Made by a program: the position numbers and the translations under genes
The notes under the pieces: model-generated
The model's input: only the letters and a program-made list of their open reading frames with translations
Told to the model about the DNA's origin: nothing
Databases searched by the model: none
Source of the DNA: Chloroflexota bacterium
GTDB lineage: Bacteria > Chloroflexota > Anaerolineae > UBA2200
Assembly: GCA_030607875.1 (NCBI GenBank)
Contig: JAUWJD010000012.1
Span: 18,248-82,247, forward strand
Reading direction: 5' to 3'
DNA length: 64,000 bases
Shown: piece after piece, positions 9,157-19,815 of the stretch
Position numbering within the stretch: position 1 is the first letter of the stretch
Layout: each line of letters opens with the position of its first letter

Positions 9157-10740
9157 ATGATGTGGCAAACTGATTGGCGAGACAACGTTTGGTCGCGACT
9201 GGACAAAGCCTGGGATTTGATCGTGGTCGGCGGAGGCATCACGGGCGCAGGCATCCTACGCGCGGCGACACGTTTAGGCCTGCGCACGTTGCTGGTGGAT
9301 GGAAAGGATTTTGCCTGGGGCACCTCGAGCCGCTCCACCAAGTTGGTGCACGGTGGGCTGCGCTACCTGGCGCAGGGCCAGTTCAGTGTGACCCGCGAGT
9401 CAGTGCGGGAGCGTGAGCGGCTGGTCAGAGAAGGCCCCGGCCTGATTGACTGGACGGGTTTTCTGGTCCCGGTATATGAGGGCATCTCTCCCAGCAAGCG
9501 GACCTTTTCCGTTGGCCTGGCCTTGTACGATGGGTTTGCCCAAAAGTGGAACCACGGCTACTACAAGGCTGATGACTTTGTGATGCTCGCGCCGCACATC
9601 GGCACCGACAAGCTGCTGGGAGGCTTCCACTACTACGATGCTGTGACCGACGACGCGCGTCTGGTGCTGCGCATGATCCGCGAGGCCGTGCGCGCTGGCG
9701 GCACGGCGCTGAACTATGTCACAGCAGAGGCTCTGCTCTTTGGCAGCGATGGCCGCGTCAACGGCGTTGTCCTGCGGGATGGACTGGCAGGGCGCACCGT
9801 GAAAGTGTGCGCTCAGGCGGTGATCAACGCTACAGGCGCCTGGGCAGACCGGCTGCGCGCCCAGGTAGGCGCCGAGGCGCGCATCCGGCCTTCTCGCGGC
9901 AGCCATCTCATCTTCCCCGCGTGGCGCCTGCCGGTGGCGCAGGCCATCACCCTTGTCCATCCACAGGATGGCCGTCCGCTATTTGTCTTGCCCTGGGAAG
10001 GGGTCACTGTCGCCGGTACCACGGACCTGGACCACCGTCAGTCCCTTGACGAAGAACCACAGATGTCCTCAGAAGAGGTAGACTACTTGATGGCGGCATT
10101 GAATGCCCGGTTCCCAGCGCTGGGCCTGAGCGCAAGCGATGCTGTGGCCAGCTTTGCCGGGGTGCGCCCGATCGTTGGCTCGGGCAAGGGAGATCCATCG
10201 AAGGAGTCGCGTGCACACGTGGTACTCGAGGAGAAGGGCCTGGTGACCATCGCGGGCGGCAAGCTGACCACTTTCCGTCCGATGGCCTGGGACGCGCTGA
10301 AGGCGGTGCGGCGCCTGGTGCCAGACATGCCGCCTGCGGACGACGGCATGGCCATGCTGGATGCCATCGCGTGTGACCTGCCCGGGGCCGAGTCACTGGG
10401 TGGAGACCAGCGCAGACGGCTGCTGGGCCGCTACGGCGCGGATGCTGCGGCGGTGGTGGCGGCAGGCAGGGGGAATGAACTTGAGCCCATAGAGGACACC
10501 CCCTACCTGTGGGCCGAGCTTCGCTGGGCGGCTCGAAACGAAGCCGTGATACACCTGGATGACTTGTTACTACGGCGGGTGCGCCTCGGGCTGCTGCTAC
10601 CCGAGGGCGCCCTGCCGATGATGCAGCGCATACGTGCCATCGCGCAGCCTGAGCTGGGGTGGGATGATGGGCGGTGGGAAGCTGAGGTGGCTGCGTACGC
10701 GGTGGTTTGGAGACAGGCTTATGGCGTTCCTGCTGCGTGA
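9157..10740 (+). CDS. glpD: Glycerol-3-phosphate dehydrogenase, FAD-dependent
   Basis: A 527-residue flavoprotein oxidising sn-glycerol-3-phosphate to dihydroxyacetone phosphate, normally at the membrane with quinone as acceptor. The N-terminal dinucleotide fold has 'VVGGGITGAG' (about 23-32), followed by the family block 'GTSSRSTKLVHGGLRYL' and later 'GVRPIVGSGKGDPSKESR' and 'IAGGKLTTFRPMAWDAL', all diagnostic for GlpD/GlpA. Length is normal. ATG codons at 9157 and 9160 are both possible behind GGAG. It follows the AGPS-like gene by about 80 bases in the same direction. Confidence 0.92.
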   Translation: MMWQTDWRDNVWSRLDKAWDLIVVGGGITGAGILRAATRLGLRTLLVDGKDFAWGTSSRSTKLVHGGLRYLAQGQFSVTRESVRERERLVREGPGLIDWTGFLVPVYEGISPSKRTFSVGLALYDGFAQKWNHGYYKADDFVMLAPHIGTDKLLGGFHYYDAVTDDARLVLRMIREAVRAGGTALNYVTAEALLFGSDGRVNGVVLRDGLAGRTVKVCAQAVINATGAWADRLRAQVGAEARIRPSRGSHLIFPAWRLPVAQAITLVHPQDGRPLFVLPWEGVTVAGTTDLDHRQSLDEEPQMSSEEVDYLMAALNARFPALGLSASDAVASFAGVRPIVGSGKGDPSKESRAHVVLEEKGLVTIAGGKLTTFRPMAWDALKAVRRLVPDMPPADDGMAMLDAIACDLPGAESLGGDQRRRLLGRYGADAAAVVAAGRGNELEPIEDTPYLWAELRWAARNEAVIHLDDLLLRRVRLGLLLPEGALPMMQRIRAIAQPELGWDDGRWEAEVAAYAVVWRQAYGVPAA

Positions 10741-10791
10741 CGGGTGATGCATGATAAGTAACGTTGAGGAGCTACGTGATGCGGCTCACCA

Positions 10792-11727
10792 TTGACGTCT
10801 CAGGCAAGGTACAAGATCAAGCGCACACTAGTCACGTTGGATTGGAGGCTTCCTGCGGTTGTGACACGACGAAAAGAGCAAGGGAAGCAGGTGGAGATTG
10901 TCACCGATTGGGCAGCGCTGTGGCGGCGACTTGCTGAGACGCGCTACTGGAGGGGATTCAACCGTCCAGATAGCAGGGAGCAGGTGGACGTCTGGCGCAG
11001 CAAAGCCCGGGAGTATGACCAGAGAATCAAGCGTCGCTGGTCCCAGCGCGATTCAACGCGGGATCTGATCCTCTCCCAGGTCGATGCCGGCACCACGGTG
11101 CTCGATGTCGGTGCAGGGACGGGGCGCTGGTCAATCCTGCTGGCACAGCGCGTTCGCAGGGTCACGGCAGTAGAGCCGGCCCCGGCCATGATTGAGCTGA
11201 TGGCTGAGAACCTGGCCCAGGAAAAGATACGTAACGTGGAGATCGTCCAGGGCACGTGGCCTGAAGTGCAGGTGGGGCCACATGACGTGTCATTGTGTGC
11301 GCACGGGATGTACTCCAGTCCGGACCTGCCTGCTTTCGTGCACGCGATGGTTGCGGTCACTCGACGGACGTGCTACATGGTGCTGCGTGCACTGGGCGCA
11401 GACCATGTGATGGCTGAGATTGCACAGCACATCTGGGGGCAGCCGTACGATAGCCCCAATTTCACCGTGGCCTACAATGTGCTCTTGGACATGGGTATCT
11501 ACGCCAACGTGCTCATGGAGGACACCGGGCTGTGGGAACCCGAGACCCATGCCAGCCTCGAGAAAGCCCTGGCGGATGTCAAACGCAGATTCGGGCTGGG
11601 TGACTCGGATGAATACGATCACTATCTCCTGGGAGTACTGAAGCGGCGACTTGACGCTCGCGGGGGGCGCTACGTCTGGCCGCGCGCCGTGCGTTCGGCG
11701 CTGGTGTACTGGGATGTGAACGCTTGA
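10792..11727 (+). CDS. Class I SAM-dependent methyltransferase
   Basis: The frame gives up to 311 residues. The SAM-binding motif 'VLDVGAGTGRWSILLA' (about 103-118) and the acidic 'VTAVEPAPAMIELM' strand are clear. The start is uncertain: TTG 10792, GTG 10861 and GTG 10891 are in frame, the last with AAGGGAAG just upstream. A well-placed ATG at 10778 behind GAGGAG opens a different frame that ends after about 50 codons, which may mean a small upstream gene or a sequence error near the 5' end. The methylated substrate is unknown. Confidence 0.75.
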   Translation: MTSQARYKIKRTLVTLDWRLPAVVTRRKEQGKQVEIVTDWAALWRRLAETRYWRGFNRPDSREQVDVWRSKAREYDQRIKRRWSQRDSTRDLILSQVDAGTTVLDVGAGTGRWSILLAQRVRRVTAVEPAPAMIELMAENLAQEKIRNVEIVQGTWPEVQVGPHDVSLCAHGMYSSPDLPAFVHAMVAVTRRTCYMVLRALGADHVMAEIAQHIWGQPYDSPNFTVAYNVLLDMGIYANVLMEDTGLWEPETHASLEKALADVKRRFGLGDSDEYDHYLLGVLKRRLDARGGRYVWPRAVRSALVYWDVNA

Positions 11728-11737
11728 GCCGCCCATT

Positions 11738-11765
11738 TTGAAAAAGCGTTCGAAGTAGATATAAT
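11738..11765 (+). promoter_or_regulatory. Sigma-70-type promoter of metG T-box leader
   Basis: -35 TTGAAA (11738-11743), a 16-base spacer, -10 TATAAT (11760-11765). It lies just after the methyltransferase gene and about 25 bases before the first conserved T-box element. Confidence 0.75.
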
Positions 11766-11936
11766 TGCACAAATCGTATGTGCCAAATGCTGTGAAGAGG
11801 ACGAGTATGCGGCATCGGATGCCACAGAGAGCTGCGCCAGGCTGAGAAGCAGTGCAAAAGAGCCGCAGAAAATGACCTCGGAGCTGCAAGCTGAACGGGA
11901 TTCTTTGCTGCGTTACTAAGAGGCACACGCAGGCAG

Positions 11937-12073
11937 TGTCATTGCGAGCCCGCCGCCGTTCGTCGCCTCAGTCCTGTCGTCCTGAGACAGGGCGAGCGAC
12001 GAAGATGCTACGCGAGGGCGAGACGGCCTGCGGCGCAGATGCAGGTGTCGTCGCTGCGCTTCTCGCAATGACA
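11937..12073. repeat. MITE-like repeat with 12-bp terminal inverted repeats inside the T-box
   Basis: A 137-base element bounded by TGTCATTGCGAG (11937-11948) and its exact complement CTCGCAATGACA (12062-12073). It contains no open gene. It resembles the widespread 'GTCATTGCGAGC...' short interspersed repeats of bacterial genomes (recognised from memory, not searched). Confidence 0.8.
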
Positions 12074-12222
12074 AGTCGCAGCTTCGTGCAGAACAAGATG
12101 AAGCGTCTCCTAGTAAGCTGAGCCGGGTCGCCCGTCGTTATCCGGGCACAGTGTCGGAAGGCAAAACACTGACTGAGGCTGCTGATGTGAGTTAGCAGCG
12201 AATTGGGGTGGTATCACGAGCC

Positions 12223-12250
12223 AAACCCTCGTCCCTTGGGACGGGGGTTT
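12223..12250 (+). terminator. T-box intrinsic terminator hairpin
   Basis: AAACCCTCGTCCC (12223-12235) pairs with GGGACGGGGGTTT (12238-12250) with one G-U pair and a two-base apex. It competes with the antiterminator that uses the preceding T-box sequence. Confidence 0.8.
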
Positions 12251-12258
12251 GTCATTCA

Positions 12259-12362
12259 GTAGGGGCGAGGCATTCCACGTGCTGCAGTGATGAATCGGTG
12301 CAGTCAATCCAGCGCAATGCCTGCCGTGCTGCAAGGCTCTGAGTGGAATGCCTCGCCCCTAC
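12259..12362. repeat. Interspersed repeat with perfect 20-bp inverted ends
   Basis: GTAGGGGCGAGGCATTCCAC (12259-12278) and its exact complement (12343-12362) bracket 64 bases without a gene. The element lies between the T-box terminator and the metG ribosome site, so read-through mRNA carries a large hairpin in its 5' leader. Confidence 0.85.
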
Positions 12363-12387
12363 ACAGAGGTCGGTAAGGAGGTCTGCC

Positions 12388-13932
12388 ATGAGCAAGTTCT
12401 ACGTCACAACTCCGATTTACTACGTCAATGACGTGCCGCACATTGGGCACGCCTACACCACCGTTGCGGCGGACTTATTGGCCCGCTACCACCGGCTGAT
12501 GGGTGATGATGTCTTCTTTCTGACGGGTACCGACGAGCACGGGCAGAATATCGAACGCATTGCGGCCGACAAAGGGGTTTCCCCTCAAGAATATGTCGAT
12601 GGGATTGTGGCCCAATTCAAAAAGCTCTGGCAGGTGCTGAACATCTCCAACGACTACTTCGTTCGCACGACCGATGAACGGCACATCATTGCGGTGCAAA
12701 AGTTCGCTCGCGCTCTGCTGGCTTCTGGAGATGTGTACCGTGGGAAATACAGCGGTTGGTACTGCCCACGCTGTGAAGCATTCTACCAGCCTGAAGAGCT
12801 CTTTCTGGAACATCTGTGACCTGTTCACCAGCGCCCTGCCGAGTGGACGGAAGAGGACAACTACTTCTTTGCACTGTCGCACTACCAGGACCGTCTGTAC
12901 CATCTGATTGCCGAGACGGACTTTGCGCAGCCGGAGGCTCGCCGAAACGAGCTTCTCGGTGTGCTGCGGCAGGGGTTGCGAGATTTCTCTATCTCACGCG
13001 AGCGGGTACGTTGGGGCGTGCCGTTGCCGGATGATCCAGAGCAAGTTCTGTACGTCTGGGTGGACGCGCTGCTCAATTACATCACGGCCATCGGCTACGG
13101 TGACGACCCAGAGACCTTCCAGCGCTACTGGCCAGCCGATGTGCATCTCATGGCCAAGGAGATCATCCGCTTCCACTGCCTATACTGGCCGGCGATGCTG
13201 ATGGCCGCCGGGCTGCCCATACCTCGCCTGGTGTTCGCGCATGGCTGGCTGACCAAGGATGGCCAGAAGCTGAGCAAAACCACCGGCAACATCATTGACC
13301 CGTTCGATCTGCTGCAGCGCTTTGGGACGGATGCCGTGCGCTATCTCTTCCTGCGCGAGGGTGCCTTTGGTGCGGACTGGGACTATACCGATGTTTCTTT
13401 CATCCGCCGCCACAACGCGGATCTGGCCAACGATTTCGGCAACCTGTTGAACCGCACCGTGCGCATGGTAGTGCGCTACTTCGATGGAGTGGTGCCAGAG
13501 CCCACAGGTGATCCTGAGGCCGTGGACCGAAAGTTCCTGGCCTTGGCCGCCAGTCTGGGTGAGCGAGTCAAAGATGCAGTGCAGCGTGTTGCTCTACAGG
13601 AGGTGTTGATCCGCATCTGGGATGTGGTGGAAGGGGCCAACAAGTACGTGCAAGAGACCTCACCTTGGGAGCTGGCCAAGGCGCGCAAGGGGGGTTCGGA
13701 ACAGGCAGGGGAACAGCTGGCCACTGTGCTCTACAACCTGGTAGATGTGCTGCGGCTCCTGGGCTATGCTGTGACACCAGTAATACCGCGCAAGGCTGAG
13801 GAGCTGCTGAGGCAGTTGGGACTGGCCTTTGATCCTGCTGTAGGTTGGCAGGCACTGACCGCCGTGGGGACGTACCCGGCAGGTACTCGCCTTTCCCCGG
13901 GGGAAGTGTTGTTCCCAAGGTACGAGGCATAG
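12388..13932 (+). CDS. metG: Methionyl-tRNA synthetase with in-frame TGA at codon 144
   Basis: 514 codons from ATG 12388 (ribosome site AAGGAGG, 12375-12381). The enzyme charges tRNA-Met. 'PHIGHAY' (17-23) is the HIGH site and 'KDGQKLSKTTGN' is the KMSKS region. The zinc knuckle reads C126-x2-C129-x14-[TGA144]-P-V-H147; family members have Cys at the third ligand position. The frame is intact on both sides of the TGA (12817-12819), so the only change is one codon that could be one base away from TGT or TGC. There is no C-terminal tRNA-binding (EMAP-like) domain, as in short MetRS forms. Possible explanations are a sequencing error, a nonsense mutation or recoding. TGA is used as a normal stop by other genes here, for example glpD. 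Confidence 0.9.
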
Positions 13933-13940
13933 TACACGCT

Positions 13941-13971
13941 AGAAAGCTGGTTCCTCGAAGAACCGGGTTCT
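13941..13971. terminator. Dispersed hairpin between metG and the pfkB-type gene
   Basis: AGAA...GGTTC (13949-13953) CTCGAA GAACC (13960-13964)...TTCT forms a hairpin between two convergent genes. It overlaps the stop codon of the minus-strand kinase. It has no long U tract, but the position suits a shared bidirectional terminator. It belongs to the same sequence family as 1281-1310 and 24718-24750. Confidence 0.6.
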
Positions 13972-14953
13972 AGCCTAGGGATGGCTTTCGCGCTGACAAA
14001 GTTCCGGACGCCCAACCTTTGCTCCACCTGCCCCTGCTGCGCAAGAACGACAGCACCTGGTCCAGCGTAGGCAAGGCAGCTCGTCCACCCAATGCTGTGC
14101 AGTTGAGGGCGGCCAGCGCATTAGCAAAGTCAGCCGTGCGCTCGATGGGCCAATCCTGCATCAGACCGTAGATGAACGCGCCGTGGAAGGCATCACCGGC
14201 TCCGGTGGTGTCCACCACTGGCACGGAGAACCCGGGCACATTCCACATTCGCTCCCGCGTGAAACATGCGCAGCCGCTTTCGCCTTGCGTGGTCACCACG
14301 ATCTGCGCCCCAAGCTCCATCAGCGTATCGGCTGCGTCAGCGAGGTTTTGCCTGCTCGTGAAGGCCGCGGGAAAGTGGGCATTGGTGATCAGCACGTCTA
14401 CCCAGGGCAGGAGTTCGTCCAGGCGAGGGCGTGGTTTGTTGGCGTCCAGCACGACGGTGCCGCCAGCCTCTCGCATCCACTGTGCTGCGGTGATCGCTGC
14501 GCTGATGTGGTGCCCGTCCAGGTGCAGGAACCGCGCCGAGGTGATGTAGGCATGGTCCGCTGGCTGCAGATGTACTTCGCGACGCGTGCCTCGGTAGCAG
14601 AGGATGGTACGCCGTCCAGTCTGGGCCTGAACGAGCACCAAACACACCGGAGTGCGAGCCCCTGATTGTACCCGCATGCGCTGCACGTCCACGCCTGCCT
14701 GCTCAAAGGCGCCCTTGATTCGACAGCCGGGCTCATCGTTGCCTACCACACCAATGTATCCGGCTCGGGCTCCCAGTCTGGCCAGAGCAACCAACGCTGT
14801 GGCGACAGGCCCTCCGCCAGAAGAGACAAGATCGCCCAGGCTTACTGTGGGTGCATCGAAATCCGGGATATGATCGACGATGCCCAGGTAGTCCCACGCG
14901 CAATAGCCCAGGCCAACCACGTCAAGAGGGGGCTGAGTCGTCACCTCCAGCAC
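13970..14953 (-). CDS. PfkB/ribokinase-family sugar kinase
   Basis: 327 residues. PfkB kinases phosphorylate sugars or nucleosides with ATP. 'GGGPVATALVALARLG' near residue 47 is the first signature. 'VVDTTGAGDAFHGAF' (about 246-260) holds the catalytic Asp and anion hole of the second signature. The start is GTG at 14953, or a GTG three codons later; no strong ribosome site separates them. It lies 14 bases after ligA on the same strand and is probably co-transcribed. The last residues run into the repeat hairpin at 13941-13971. The substrate cannot be inferred. Confidence 0.85.
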   Translation of the reverse strand: MLEVTTQPPLDVVGLGYCAWDYLGIVDHIPDFDAPTVSLGDLVSSGGGPVATALVALARLGARAGYIGVVGNDEPGCRIKGAFEQAGVDVQRMRVQSGARTPVCLVLVQAQTGRRTILCYRGTRREVHLQPADHAYITSARFLHLDGHHISAAITAAQWMREAGGTVVLDANKPRPRLDELLPWVDVLITNAHFPAAFTSRQNLADAADTLMELGAQIVVTTQGESGCACFTRERMWNVPGFSVPVVDTTGAGDAFHGAFIYGLMQDWPIERTADFANALAALNCTALGGRAALPTLDQVLSFLRSRGRWSKGWASGTLSARKPSLG

Positions 14954-14967
14954 CGTCCACCCTGCCG

Positions 14968-17025
<2,058 letters not shown>

Positions 17026-17068
17026 TCAACCTCCTGCAGATCACGGACGAGCGTGTGACAGTGTAAGC

Positions 17069-17098
17069 AAACCCGCCAGCTACCAGGCTGACGGGTTT
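17069..17098 (-). terminator. Hairpin after the beta-propeller gene
   Basis: AAACCCG (17069-17075) pairs with CGGGTTT (17092-17098), with an inner AGC/GCT pairing. It lies about 60 bases past the stop of the minus-strand beta-propeller gene and before ligA. Confidence 0.6.
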
Positions 17099-17158
17099 GG
17101 ATCTACAGACATCGAAAAGCGGGGTTCCGGCGCAATCCGGCTAGTCGTGGCCGGAGAT

Positions 17159-18850
17159 CTACGGCTTGCTGACAATGGGCAAAAAGAGTTTGAGCGGTTG
17201 GTAGACGCCAGAGTCACGTATTACAGTCACTGTGTCATCACTCGGGTTGGAGACCAGCACGTGGTGGGTCAAGGGATTGACGCTGATGCCGCGGTACAAG
17301 CCAGCGCCAACCGTCAGAGTCTGACTCCACCGTTCCACGTCTGCGTCGTAGACAAACACCATGTTGCCAGAAGTACTGCTGACGAATACGCTGTTGCTGG
17401 CTGGGTTCACGGCCACAGCGTCTAGCCCGCTGGCCACAGGCGGGGGCACGGCGTCTATCACCTTGTCACTTTGGCCATCAATGATCACCAGTTGGCCACT
17501 GGCCAGCGCCACGTATACGCGGTTGGTGATCGGGTTCACGGCCACACCACCAGGCTCTGCTACCGGATCAACTGCGGATAGCTCAATGATCTTGAATGCC
17601 GTTTGCGTGTTGGCGTCAATCACTGTGACTGCGCCTATGCTGGCCGGCAAGCTGCCACGGTTTGTCACGTACACCTTATTGGTTTGTGGATTGATAGCGA
17701 TTTGCGCGGGTCTCGGGCCGGTGGGAACGGACAGGTCAACGACAAGGGAATTCCCATCAATAACTGCTACCGAGTTGGCCGCCGAGTTCGCCACGTAAAT
17801 CGTGTTGCTTGTGGTCAGCACGGCGATGCCATCAGGTGCAGAGCCTTCGCCCAGGTCGATAGAGGCGATCTGTTGGTTCCTACAGACGTTGAATACAGTA
17901 ACGCTGTCTGTGGCAGTGTTCGCAACGTACATGCGACACTCTTCTGCATCTATGGCCACGTTGCTGGGATGCTCGCCGCCACTTGGGAGCCTGGTCTCCT
18001 GCCACTCAAAGAAGCCCTCAAGGCTGGATATAGTATTCTCGCCCCTGTTGGCTACAAAGAAGCGGTCCGAACGTGGCAGGACACCGATGCCCTGTGGCTG
18101 CTGACCAACTGGTATCGTGCGCAGCACGGCTATCGCTGGTATTGGGGTGGGCATAGGTGTGTCGCTTGGCATAGGGGTTATGGTAGGGGTGCTTGTTGGC
18201 GGAGGTGCTCCTTCCTCTTCGAGCCAGATGCCATCTATGTAGAACTGATCCTGCCCTCCTGACTCTTCATCCTGCGCCTCGATAAAGACGGTAAGTCGGC
18301 CTCCGGTGGCCATCACTGCCGCGTTGATTTGGACCCACAGCTTGTCCTGACCGTGCCATGGTGTCCAGACAATATCGGGAGATTCGGGGTTGGTCCCTCC
18401 CTCGGGGTGAATCCCCACGCGCTTGAGTATCTTGTCATTCTGCAGTGCACTGCCCGCTCCGCCGTAGACGCTATACACCCACACGTGCACGGTATACCGT
18501 TTGCCTGCCTGAATGCGTGCTCCACTTCCTCCCGAGGTCAGCACAGTGGTCTGCATAATGCCTGCGTACCAGTCCATCTTATCTGACCATAGCTGCTGGC
18601 TGGCCTCCCCATCATGCCTGTAGAGCGTTGAGCGCAAGAACTGTGGTGACGATGCGCCGAGGTTGTAGTCATACGGCACCCAATACTCGGCGACGTATCC
18701 CGATCCGTATGGATTAAAGTTCCCTTCAAAATCCCCGTTGAGCAACAACGCGGACAGCAGTCTACCCTGTTGGGCCATGCCTGGGAGGATCACCGTCAGG
18801 GCCAGACACATAGCTAGCAACAGAACTATAAACAGGCGGATTCTCTGCAT
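17159..18850 (-). CDS. Secreted YVTN beta-propeller protein
   Basis: 563 residues. A signal peptide (1-26) ends at 'GMAQQ'. Residues about 35-215 form a carbohydrate-binding-like jelly-roll ('LNGDFEGNFNPYGSGYVAEY'). A short Pro/Thr linker leads to a seven-bladed-type propeller built from YVTN repeats ('RMYVANTATDSVTVFNV', 'TIYVANSAANSVAVID', 'KVYVTNRG'). The last residues 'LKLFLPIVSKP' resemble a C-terminal tail also seen in the DNRLRE protein at 34845. Extracellular location is likely; the ligand is unknown. Ribosome site GGAGGT; promoter at 18887-18915. Confidence 0.85.
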   Translation of the reverse strand: MQRIRLFIVLLLAMCLALTVILPGMAQQGRLLSALLLNGDFEGNFNPYGSGYVAEYWVPYDYNLGASSPQFLRSTLYRHDGEASQQLWSDKMDWYAGIMQTTVLTSGGSGARIQAGKRYTVHVWVYSVYGGAGSALQNDKILKRVGIHPEGGTNPESPDIVWTPWHGQDKLWVQINAAVMATGGRLTVFIEAQDEESGGQDQFYIDGIWLEEEGAPPPTSTPTITPMPSDTPMPTPIPAIAVLRTIPVGQQPQGIGVLPRSDRFFVANRGENTISSLEGFFEWQETRLPSGGEHPSNVAIDAEECRMYVANTATDSVTVFNVCRNQQIASIDLGEGSAPDGIAVLTTSNTIYVANSAANSVAVIDGNSLVVDLSVPTGPRPAQIAINPQTNKVYVTNRGSLPASIGAVTVIDANTQTAFKIIELSAVDPVAEPGGVAVNPITNRVYVALASGQLVIIDGQSDKVIDAVPPPVASGLDAVAVNPASNSVFVSSTSGNMVFVYDADVERWSQTLTVGAGLYRGISVNPLTHHVLVSNPSDDTVTVIRDSGVYQPLKLFLPIVSKP

Positions 18851-18886
18851 GATGTTACCTCCATTGGGTCCCTTTTCAGCAGATCC

Positions 18887-18915
18887 ATTATAGCATGAAT
18901 GTGTGGATTGGGCAA
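18887..18915 (-). promoter_or_regulatory. Sigma-70-type promoter of the beta-propeller gene
   Basis: On the minus strand, -35 TTGCCC (18910-18915), a 17-base spacer and -10 TATAAT (18887-18892), about 37 bases before the start codon. Confidence 0.7.
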
Positions 18916-18939
18916 TCGCGTTTCTCTACCGTGGACTAC

Positions 18940-18968
18940 TTGCCTATTTTGTGGTTTTCTGTTACAAT
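18940..18968 (+). promoter_or_regulatory. Sigma-70-type promoter of apt
   Basis: -35 TTGCCT (18940-18945), a 17-base spacer, -10 TACAAT (18963-18968), divergent from the beta-propeller promoter and about 48 bases before the apt ATG. Confidence 0.7.
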
Positions 18969-19015
18969 GCTGCGCGGCTGTTGAGGCGCACCCAGCACTC
19001 AGTATGGGAGGACAC

Positions 19016-19528
19016 ATGGACTTGGCAGAGAAGATCCGCAATATACCAGATTTTCCAGTGAAAGGGATTTTGTTCAGGGACATCACCACCTTACTTATGG
19101 ACCCTGACGCCTTTCAGGAGGCCATCGACGCACTGCTGGATCGCTACATAGACGAAGACATTGACCTCGTAGCGGCCATCGAGTCTCGGGGGTTTATCTT
19201 TGGGGCTCCGTTAGCATACGAACTGGCCGCCGGCTTCGTGCCCATTCGCAAGCTAGGCAAGCTGCCTGCTGACAAGATCAGTGCCAGCTACACGTTGGAA
19301 TATGGCACCAACACGCTGGAGATGCACACCGATGCCATTGAGCCTGGCCAGCGGGTATTGCTCGTGGATGACCTCATAGCCACGGGTGGTTCAGCCAAGG
19401 CGGCTACTGAACTCATTGAGGAGCTCGGTGGCAAGGTTGTGGGGATCGTCTTTCTCATAGAACTCGAGGACTTACGGGGCGTTGACAAGCTCGAGGGTTA
19501 TGACGTGTTCTCGCTCATCAAGTCCTAA
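19016..19528 (+). CDS. apt: Adenine phosphoribosyltransferase
   Basis: 170 residues from ATG 19016, which has GGGAGG at 19006-19011 and lies after the promoter, ruling out the longer open frame from 18899. It converts adenine and PRPP to AMP in purine salvage. 'IPDFPVKGILFRDITTLL' is the family N-terminus and 'VLLVDDLIATGGS' (114-126) is the PRPP-binding loop. Length is standard. Confidence 0.96.
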   Translation: MDLAEKIRNIPDFPVKGILFRDITTLLMDPDAFQEAIDALLDRYIDEDIDLVAAIESRGFIFGAPLAYELAAGFVPIRKLGKLPADKISASYTLEYGTNTLEMHTDAIEPGQRVLLVDDLIATGGSAKAATELIEELGGKVVGIVFLIELEDLRGVDKLEGYDVFSLIKS

Positions 19529-19571
19529 CCGTTCTGGGTAGTGGAGAACGATAGTGGGCAAGACAAAGAAG

Positions 19572-19680
19572 ATGAAGAAGGGGCTGCTGATAGAGCGCGA
19601 GCAGACCCTGGCAGGTTGGAAGTCATGCCTTACGTGACAACCTGCATCAGGTGCCAGGAGAAGTCGAAGCGCTTTCCACG
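19572..19680 (+). pseudogene. DksA/TraR-type zinc-finger gene remnant
   Basis: A reading frame from ATG 19572 begins like a DksA-type helix ('MKKGLLIEREQTLAGW'). In another frame 'RLEVMPYVTTCIRCQEKSKR' matches the end of a DksA/TraR zinc finger ('...LPYA.LC..CQ'). The middle, including the first Cys pair, is missing, so this looks like an internally deleted gene. The remainder of the gap to 19815 shows nothing recognisable. Confidence 0.45.
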
Positions 19681-19815
19681 CCGCCGGCCACTCGCTACAT
19701 CTCTGCGGAAAGAAGAATATGACTAGGATAAGGAGTGACGAGTCATGAGCCATGAGCAGTGAGTGACCAGCCGCTGCTCAGGACTCTAGCAGTTACTGCA
19801 TCAAGGAGGTTCAAA

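Larger units (their letters stand above)
11775..12252 (+). promoter_or_regulatory. T-box riboswitch of metG, interrupted by a repeat
   Basis: Stem I features are GAAGAGG (11794-11800), AGTA (11804-11807), the ACAGAGAGC block (from 11824) and the CTCGGAGCTGCAAGCTGAAC block (from 11877). A candidate Met specifier AUG lies at 11872-11874. The antiterminator T-box reads AATTGGGGTGGTATCACGAG (12201-12220), whose UGGU bulge suits the ACCA end of uncharged tRNA-Met, and it is followed by a terminator. T-boxes sense uncharged tRNA and allow read-through when charging is low, here into methionyl-tRNA synthetase. A 137-base repeat (11937-12073) sits between Stem I and the downstream stems, making the leader unusually long. 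Confidence 0.85.

Noticed and set aside
12820..12860. Possible SECIS element after the metG TGA
   Set aside because: Only a 6-bp stem with wobble and a large loop forms, and the loop is nearer the TGA than in typical bacterial SECIS. I do not call it a feature.
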